Shown here one piece after another: positions 7,031-11,399 of a stretch of DNA of 11,399 bases (the first letter of the stretch is position 1; each line of letters begins with the position of its first letter). The DNA lies in assembly GCA_031287135.1 (NCBI GenBank), contig JAITTK010000095.1, positions 1 through 11,399 on the forward strand, read 5' to 3'. The stretch is from Candidatus Methanoplasma reticulitermitis. Its GTDB lineage: Archaea; Thermoplasmatota; Thermoplasmata; Methanomassiliicoccales; Methanomethylophilaceae. Under the pieces are notes generated by a model that was not told the origin of the DNA, searched no databases, and was given only the letters and a program-made list of their open reading frames with translations. The translations under genes and the position numbers were made by a program.

Positions 7031-7960
7031 ATGCCGATAAACATACCTGATGACCTTCCTGCCGGTGCGACCCTTGAATCCGAGAACATATTCGTAATGA
7101 GGGAGGGGAGGGCGACCACCCAGGACATCCGCCCGATAAATATACTGGTTCTGAATCTGATGCCTACCAAGATAGAGACCGAGATACAGATACTCAGGCT
7201 CCTAAGCAACAGTCCGCTGCAGACGAACATATCCCTGCTGCAGATGGCGACACACGAGTCGAAGAACACTTCGCAGGCGTATCTCGATAAATTCTATTAC
7301 ACGTTCGATGAGATCAGAGACAAGAAATTCGACGGGATGATAATAACCGGTGCACCGGTAGAGAATATCGGCTTTGAGAACGTGGACTATTGGGACGAAC
7401 TGTGCGAGATCATGGAATGGTCGGTGAAGAATGTCTCCTCGACATTGCATATCTGCTGGGGCGCGCAGGCTGGCTTGTACTACCATTACTGCATACCGAA
7501 GTACCCTTTGAGCAGGAAGATGTCCGGAATCTACAGCCACACGATCAATATGCTCGATGAACCGCTTGTCAGAGGGTTCGACGATGTTTTCAACATGCCT
7601 CATTCCAGAAACACGGAGATCCGTGCCTCCGACATACTCAGGAACCCCCGTCTCCACATCATAGCCGAGTCAAGAGCGGCGGGAGTGGGGATAGTCGTCT
7701 CGGAAAGAGGAGGACATGTGTTCGTGACCGGTCATTTCGAATACGATGCGGGCAGACTGGCATTCGAATACGACAGGGACATGAAGAAGGGTTTGGACCC
7801 TCATATTCCCGACAACTACTTCCCGAACGATGACCCTCATAACGACCCCGTAATCAGTTGGAGGGCCCATGCCACGCTGTTGTTCACAAATTGGCTGAAC
7901 TATTATGTCTACCAGCGCACCCCGTACAACATGGACGATATCGGCAGGGACGAACAATGA
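7031..7960 (+). CDS. metA: Homoserine O-acyltransferase (MetA family), predicted acetyl-CoA type
   Basis: A 309-residue cytosolic enzyme that activates the homoserine hydroxyl, the first committed step of methionine synthesis. It aligns end to end with bacterial MetA without gaps at the key sites: ENIFVM near the N-terminus, RLLSNSPLQ (56-64), nucleophile C142 in HICWGAQAG, H235 and E237 in VTGHFEYDA, and the C-terminal LLFTNWLNYYVYQ. The usual VTGHPEYD has Phe for Pro here. Residue 111 is Glu (TGAPVEN). Glu at 111 is reported for acetyl-CoA-using MetA (Bacillus cereus type), and Gly for succinyl-CoA-using E. coli MetA, so the product is probably O-acetylhomoserine despite the common succinyltransferase name. 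No Shine-Dalgarno is visible; a leaderless start is likely. The stop overlaps the RidA start. MetA is mainly a bacterial enzyme, so transfer into this archaeon is plausible. Confidence 0.95.
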   Translation: MPINIPDDLPAGATLESENIFVMREGRATTQDIRPINILVLNLMPTKIETEIQILRLLSNSPLQTNISLLQMATHESKNTSQAYLDKFYYTFDEIRDKKFDGMIITGAPVENIGFENVDYWDELCEIMEWSVKNVSSTLHICWGAQAGLYYHYCIPKYPLSRKMSGIYSHTINMLDEPLVRGFDDVFNMPHSRNTEIRASDILRNPRLHIIAESRAAGVGIVVSERGGHVFVTGHFEYDAGRLAFEYDRDMKKGLDPHIPDNYFPNDDPHNDPVISWRAHATLLFTNWLNYYVYQRTPYNMDDIGRDEQ

Positions 7961-8331
7961 AATCGATCTCATGCGCAGATGCCCCGATGCCGGCCGGGCC
8001 GTATTCACAGGCGGTCGTTTCCGGTAACAAGGTCTTTGTTTCCGGGCAGATCCCCATTGACCCGAATAGCGGGACGATGGCCTCCGGGACCGAGGATCAG
8101 ATCAGGACCGCATTCGGGAACCTCCTGGGGATACTTCGCTCCGCCGGGGCGGATGGGATATTGTCAACGACTGTCTATCTGACCGACATGGACGATTTCC
8201 CTGCGATGAACTCGATATATTCCGAGATGATCGGGGCGCCTTTCCCGGCAAGGACATGCATAGGGGTAAGTTCTCTTCCGAAAGGGGCCAGGATAATGGT
8301 CGATGCCATCGGGGAGATCGCCGATCACTGA
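7957..8331 (+). CDS. RidA/YjgF family enamine/imine deaminase
   Basis: A 124-residue protein of the RidA (YjgF/YER057c/UK114) family, which forms trimers and hydrolyses reactive 2-aminoacrylate-type enamines/imines released by PLP enzymes. Visible family residues are Y16 (AGPYSQ), S29 (VSGQIP), N85 and Y88 (MNSIYSEM), and the carboxylate-binding R99 in FPART, equivalent to E. coli R105. The following LPKGARIMVDAIG lacks the usual Glu: M114 replaces E. coli E120. The ATG overlaps the metA stop as ATGA, so the genes are translationally coupled. An in-frame ATG at 7858 lies inside metA and is rejected. A link to methionine synthesis, where PLP sulfhydrylases or gamma-synthases form enamine intermediates, is plausible but inferred. 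The 3' end overlaps the convergent radical SAM gene by 7 nt. Confidence 0.9.
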   Translation: MKSISCADAPMPAGPYSQAVVSGNKVFVSGQIPIDPNSGTMASGTEDQIRTAFGNLLGILRSAGADGILSTTVYLTDMDDFPAMNSIYSEMIGAPFPARTCIGVSSLPKGARIMVDAIGEIADH

Positions 8332-9467
8332 CCGACAATCCCGGGATTTATCAGCCTGCCTATGACCGCATCCCTCACGAACTTATTGTAATCGGAAAGA
8401 TCCGGGCGCGTCTCGATGATCTTCTCCACGGACGACAGGACATGGCCGAACACCGCCTTGAATATCCTACAGGAGTCCCCTCCCGGGTTACCGAGGCCGG
8501 ACTCATAGTATGCATCTATGCTGCATCCGCCGTTGCAGTATCTGTAGAACTTGCATTCGGCCATGCATTTATTCCTCCTTTCGACCGTGCCGGCGATGAT
8601 CCTGCTGAAACCGTCCGCTGAGAATGCATCCGACACCCTGTCGATTTCCGATATATTGCCGAGCTTGAATTCATGTGGGCATCCTTTGCCGCACGGATAT
8701 AGGTCTCCGCCGGGGTATATGCAGATCCATTTTGTAAGACAGGAGCTGTGCGCACAGTCTGATTCGGCCGGTTCTCCCAATGCATTCAGAACATACAGAT
8801 AGTGCGGAATGAGTGGTATCTGGACATCCCTGTCGAACAGCCATTCGTCATAGCATTCGATGCTCGCTTTTATGTATTCGTCCGCATTCGGGACCAGATT
8901 CCCGCATGCGGAACAGCCGGCCGGTATTACCGGTGAGAACGATACTGCGGTCTTGTCATCCCTGAAGTCCGAATAGATGTCTTTCTGTTTCAATGCCGTC
9001 TCGGAGGATATGGTTGCGCTGACGGAGAAGATGCGCCTATTGTCACTGAGGTATTCTATTTTCTTCCTGACCAGATCCGAACTCTCTCTCAGGACATCAT
9101 TGTACCTGCCTTCGAAGGACACCCCTATGTTTATCTTCTTTTCCCTGCAGAAACTTATGAATCTGCGGTCCAGAAGGGTGCCGTTGGTCTGTATGGTGTT
9201 GCCGACCCTGTGCGAACCATTGCCGAAATATTTCTCCTGAAGTTCGATCGCATCCCTGTAGAATCTGAAAGGCATCAGCAGGGGCTCTCCGCCGTGCCAT
9301 ATGAACCAGACCGATTCGTACTCATCGGAAAGCATCCTGAACAGAGTATCGACGGTCCCGATATCCATCTTCCCGGGGGACCTCTCATCGGAGGTGTGAT
9401 AACAATGTCTGCAGTTGATATTGCATTCAAGGGTGGGCTTTATTATCACGGAGATGAACGGTCTCAT
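8325..9467 (-). CDS. Radical SAM/SPASM peptide maturase, anSME-like
   Basis: A 380-residue radical SAM enzyme with a C-terminal SPASM domain, predicted to modify a peptide or protein using S-adenosylmethionine and three iron-sulfur clusters. The SAM-cluster motif is C15-x3-C19-x2-C22, and HGGEPLL (58-64) is the SAM-binding GGE motif. SPASM cysteines are C243-x5-C249-x9-C259 (in GGDLYPCG) and C301-x3-C305-x5-C311-x3-C315-x17-C333. This closely follows anaerobic sulfatase maturase, except that the usual CX2C is CX3C and the Asp after the third SPASM Cys, used as general base by anSMEs, is Gly260. No sulfatase is nearby, so another substrate is likely. The gene lies 15 nt downstream of, and in frame with, the Cys-rich protein gene. 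ATG 9467 is the first start after that gene's TGA; no Shine-Dalgarno is visible. Confidence 0.9.
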   Translation of the reverse strand: MRPFISVIIKPTLECNINCRHCYHTSDERSPGKMDIGTVDTLFRMLSDEYESVWFIWHGGEPLLMPFRFYRDAIELQEKYFGNGSHRVGNTIQTNGTLLDRRFISFCREKKINIGVSFEGRYNDVLRESSDLVRKKIEYLSDNRRIFSVSATISSETALKQKDIYSDFRDDKTAVSFSPVIPAGCSACGNLVPNADEYIKASIECYDEWLFDRDVQIPLIPHYLYVLNALGEPAESDCAHSSCLTKWICIYPGGDLYPCGKGCPHEFKLGNISEIDRVSDAFSADGFSRIIAGTVERRNKCMAECKFYRYCNGGCSIDAYYESGLGNPGGDSCRIFKAVFGHVLSSVEKIIETRPDLSDYNKFVRDAVIGRLINPGIVGQ

Positions 9468-9482
9468 GATTTCAAGCCGATA

Positions 9483-9815
9483 TCAGAATGGCCAGTATGT
9501 CCATGCGCCGTTGAACCCATTGGTGATGTAACAGCAGAAGGCGCAACATACGACCGCACAACCGCCAAGGCCGACATATCCCCAGCCGGATGAACAGCAT
9601 CCCCTTTCAGTGCAACACGAATAATCGCAACCGGAATCACCGCCGTGCTCCCCCTCATCGACACGTTTCGAATAGTCGTGTGGTTCTCTGGCATGCATCG
9701 CGATGGATGAGAATGCCGCGGGGGACTGATCCATATACAACGCGGTCAGGCTTTCGATGGTTCGTGCATCGGGAGACATGTATTTCACCTCACCTATCCT
9801 GCTGGCTAGGTACAT
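9483..9815 (-). CDS. Cys-rich protein, candidate RiPP precursor for the adjacent radical SAM enzyme
   Basis: A 110-residue protein that I do not recognise. Residues 1-62 contain no Cys and could be a leader. The remainder holds ten Cys at 63, 67, 68, 73, 74, 86, 90, 91, 94 and 95, in CC pairs among Gly, Ser and hydrophobic residues. It ends in an aromatic tail, FNGAWTYWPF. With a radical SAM/SPASM gene starting 15 nt downstream, it is the obvious candidate substrate, for example for thioether cross-links, but this is inference. A Cys-rich membrane-associated protein or a disulfide or metal-binding protein are alternatives, since residues 79-97 are fairly hydrophobic. Start: ATG 9815 lies about 23 nt from a strong TATA-like TTTAAATATT. 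The frame remains open to ATG 10022 (179 aa), and a TTG at 9872 is another option. Codon use upstream of 9815 looks different (more CGA/CGG/CGC), favouring 9815. Confidence 0.68.
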   Translation of the reverse strand: MYLASRIGEVKYMSPDARTIESLTALYMDQSPAAFSSIAMHAREPHDYSKRVDEGEHGGDSGCDYSCCTERGCCSSGWGYVGLGGCAVVCCAFCCYITNGFNGAWTYWPF

Positions 9816-9832
9816 CCCGCGTACCTCTTCAG

Positions 9833-9842
9833 AATATTTAAA
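9833..9842 (-). promoter_or_regulatory. TATA-like box of the Cys-rich protein / radical SAM operon
   Basis: The minus strand reads TTTAAATATT, centred about 23 nt before ATG 9815, as expected for a leaderless archaeal transcript. It is the best sequence argument for that start. A second TATA-like stretch, GCATATAAAGC at about 9891-9901, reads as a box on either strand. Confidence 0.5.
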
Positions 9843-10040
9843 CCCTACTTTGGCACCAAGTGCCCGGATCAAGTGTCGGAATCCTTCTTTTGCTTTATAT
9901 GCGGGGTTACGGTTGCAGATGACAGATAACCCGGCAGAAACATACGGGGTCGCGGCGCGGAAAGGGCCAACATCCCCGATGTATGGAAACGGGTGGCGGG
10001 CCTGGCACAATCGCCGTCGCATCGTAATGCGTCCTTATCC

Positions 10041-10132
10041 TATCCTTTCCGCGGACGGCCTCTTTCCGCACATATGTTCCCATCCTCGCATATCTTTCTA
10101 TTTATGACGGGTATCACCGCGGAAAAGGGATA
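10041..10132. repeat. GC-rich inverted repeat
   Basis: Left arm TATCCTTTCCGCGG (10041-10054) pairs with right arm CCGCGGAAAAGGGATA (10117-10132). There are nine consecutive matching bases at the CCGCGGAAA end, then two single-base bulges. The arms are 62 nt apart. Related CTTTCCGC and TGCGGAGAG elements lie just inside and outside the arms. It could form an RNA stem or be chance similarity around the self-complementary CCGCGG. Confidence 0.4.
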
Positions 10133-10185
10133 TGCGGAGAGAGCGAACGCGCATGATTCGACCTGTAATATTTTACGGTTAAATG

Positions 10186-10193
10186 TATTAAAT
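10186..10193 (+). promoter_or_regulatory. TATA-like box of the DUF5685-like gene
   Basis: TATTAAAT, inside the AT-rich stretch GGTTAAATGTATTAAATG, is centred about 33 nt before ATG 10223. This predicts a very short leader. No Shine-Dalgarno precedes the ATG. Confidence 0.35.
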
Positions 10194-10222
10194 GCACCAT
10201 CCCTTCGGGTATCTGTACGAAC

Positions 10223-11140
10223 ATGTTCGGATATACCATCCCCCAGTACAGCAAACTGTCCCCTTCGGACCTTTCCGTTTATCGAAGGTACTATTGCGAG
10301 ACGTGTCATCAATTGAAAGCGGAGTACGGTCTCGTTTCGACATCGGCAGTTAACTACGACATGACATTCAACACCATACTGCTGAACTCGGTAACGGCGG
10401 ACACCCCGTATTTCAAAGGTACGAAGAACTCCCCGTTCTGCGTGTTCGGGAGACCGGGAGCGGATTCCGACCTCTTCCGCAGGATGGCGGCATACACCAT
10501 ACTGCTGACAAAGTGGGAACTTATCGATGATTCGTTCGATAAACCGTCATTCCGGAGCAATGCCGCATCGCTTGTCCTGGGCCGTGCTATCTCCAAGGCC
10601 GAGGGTGCCTATCCGGAATATGATGAAGCCGTCGGCAGGGGGTTCGAAGAACTGAGGGATCTTGAAGAATCCGGCTGCACGGATGCAATCCGCATGGGGA
10701 AGGCGTTCGGCGGTTCGCTATCTTATGCTCTGCGGGACATAGCGGGTGGAGATATCCTGGAAGATGTGTTCGTCCACTTGACGGCCTCGGTGTACCTGAT
10801 GGATGCGATAGATGATCTCGATCAGGACTATATGGACGGCACCTACAACCCTTTGCTGGCGGACCGCGCGTCATACAGGAATAAGGAACGGTTCATAGAG
10901 GAGAACACATACAGACTCTCCGATATGCTCAATGAGGTAATAGGCGGCCTCCAGTCCTCGTATTCCGCCGTCAGGATGAACATGAGTGCGGGCATTGGAA
11001 TCTCGGATAACATCATCTACTCAGGTATACCGGATTCGGCGAAGAGGGTTATGACGGGTTCGAGCGATGCCAGGGCGAGCGTCAAGAATATGTTCAGCGG
11101 GCGCAAAAAGAGGAATGCATCATACGGATCTCCTTCCTGA
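10223..11140 (+). CDS. DUF5685-like protein
   Basis: A 305-residue, mostly helical, apparently cytosolic protein of unknown function that resembles the DUF5685 family as I recall it. Supporting patterns are the N-terminal MFGYTIPQYSKL, YYCETCHQLKAEYG (23-36), NYDMTFNTILL (44-54), then KWELIDDSFDKP (97-108) and DAIDDLDQDYMDGTYNPLL (194-212). The last two are aspartate-rich (DDxxD at 102-106, DDLDQD at 197-202). They recall the paired metal-diphosphate motifs of all-helical isoprenoid synthases, but enzymatic function is unproven. The tail after about 275 is polar and basic, without conservation I can recognise. The start directly precedes the family's typical MFGY. The gene is divergent from the radical SAM operon and overlaps the next, convergent gene by 21 nt. 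The family is better known to me from bacteria, so transfer is possible. Confidence 0.8.
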   Translation: MFGYTIPQYSKLSPSDLSVYRRYYCETCHQLKAEYGLVSTSAVNYDMTFNTILLNSVTADTPYFKGTKNSPFCVFGRPGADSDLFRRMAAYTILLTKWELIDDSFDKPSFRSNAASLVLGRAISKAEGAYPEYDEAVGRGFEELRDLEESGCTDAIRMGKAFGGSLSYALRDIAGGDILEDVFVHLTASVYLMDAIDDLDQDYMDGTYNPLLADRASYRNKERFIEENTYRLSDMLNEVIGGLQSSYSAVRMNMSAGIGISDNIIYSGIPDSAKRVMTGSSDARASVKNMFSGRKKRNASYGSPS

Positions 11141-11389
11141 CGGGTCATAATCGGAACATACGCTGAGTATGTAGGTCTCCAGACCGGTGAGCCTGCATGA
11201 GGCATCCCCTTTTACGAGCATCAGATGATTGCAGTTCTCGCATGAACCGGGCCTGTACCGCTCGCATGAATCGCCTCTGCCGGTCGGCATGCTTCTGAGA
11301 GAACATACCCAATCATTCCCGGAATGTATACAGAACCTGCATGTACGGCATTTTTGATAGTCCTCATTCGTCATGGTTGCGGATGCCAT
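11120..11389 (-). CDS. Small double zinc-ribbon-like protein (two four-Cys modules)
   Basis: An 89-residue Cys-rich protein of unknown function. Cysteines fall in two modules with exactly the same spacing: C14-x2-C17-x11-C29-x12-C42 and C50-x2-C53-x11-C65-x12-C78. Each is followed by x2-Tyr, and the first module has one extra Cys (C20). This pattern suggests two zinc (or iron-sulfur) sites created by internal duplication; no DNA-binding or enzymatic motif accompanies them. Two starts are possible, ATG 11389 (MASATM) and ATG 11374 (MTNEDY). No stop appears between 11389 and the window edge, so the gene could start further out. Its 3' end overlaps the DUF5685-like gene by 21 nt. Function is unknown; the alternative of a chance antisense frame is unlikely given the regular Cys spacing. 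Confidence 0.75.
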   Translation of the reverse strand: MASATMTNEDYQKCRTCRFCIHSGNDWVCSLRSMPTGRGDSCERYRPGSCENCNHLMLVKGDASCRLTGLETYILSVCSDYDPSGRRSV

Positions 11390-11399
11390 ACCCGTTGCA

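Larger units (their letters stand above)
9816..10222. other. Gene-poor divergent intergenic region of about 400 bases
   Basis: No protein gene could be supported here with confidence. It holds the promoter of the Cys-rich/radical SAM operon at its left end and the promoter of the DUF5685-like gene at its right end. Between them are a TATA-like CTTTATATG (about 9893-9901, plus strand) and a GC-rich inverted repeat at 10041-10132. A 62-codon plus-strand frame (9919-10107) resembles no known protein. No tRNA, box or known ncRNA motif was recognised. An unannotated small RNA starting near 9923 is possible. Confidence 0.5.

Noticed and set aside
7858..7956. Upstream start of the RidA gene inside metA
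   Set aside because: It would overlap the conserved C-terminus of metA by about 100 nt; ATG 7957 gives the standard RidA length.
9464..9694. 76-codon minus-strand frame overlapping the Cys-rich gene in another phase
   Set aside because: It overlaps the radical SAM start, has no promoter or Shine-Dalgarno, and has no recognisable features; the Cys-rich frame has a well-placed TATA element.
9816..10022. N-terminal extension of the Cys-rich protein to ATG 10022 (179 aa)
   Set aside because: The extension covers the strong TATA-like box at 9833-9842 and has codon use unlike its neighbours. It cannot be fully excluded, as residues just before M70 look protein-like.
9919..10107. 62-codon plus-strand frame in the intergenic region
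   Set aside because: No resemblance to a known protein, codon use unlike the neighbours (many CGN and CCN codons), and TATA spacing of about 22 nt that is somewhat short.

Overview
The window reads as archaeal chromosome. It opens with the C-terminal half of ABCE1/RLI, the ribosome-recycling ATPase found in archaea and eukaryotes. Most genes have an archaeal TATA-like element about 23-30 nt before the ATG and no Shine-Dalgarno, as in leaderless transcripts. Base composition looks close to half GC, and none of the 14 stop codons is TAG (12 TGA, 2 TAA). A methanogen of the Thermoplasmatota, possibly the pyrrolysine-using order Methanomassiliicoccales, would fit, but this lineage call is an inference.

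Layout: ABCE1 (+, partial) faces a Ca2+/Na+ exchanger-type antiporter (-), with 2 nt between their stops. The antiporter shares an AT-rich promoter with a divergent pair: a PHP-family metal-dependent phosphoesterase with a C-terminal membrane segment, and a stand-alone NIF3/YqfO-like domain protein. Three minus-strand genes follow: a 14-helix MFS exporter, a cation diffusion facilitator with a Cys-rich tail, and an unrecognised TPR-like protein. Divergent from the MFS gene lie cobO (corrinoid adenosyltransferase), then metA (homoserine O-acyltransferase) overlapping a RidA-type imine deaminase by ATGA.

The most unusual locus is at about 8325-9815 (minus). A 110-residue protein with ten cysteines packed into residues 63-95 precedes, in the same reading frame, a radical SAM/SPASM maturase of anSME-like architecture that lacks the Asp used by sulfatase maturases. 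This is a candidate ribosomally made, post-translationally modified peptide system.

The right end carries a DUF5685-like protein with two Asp-rich motifs and a small protein built from two copies of a four-Cys module with identical spacing.

All four convergent gene pairs abut or overlap at their 3' ends. The only gene-poor stretch over 300 bases is 9816-10222. No rRNA, tRNA, CRISPR array, insertion sequence or attachment site was found.
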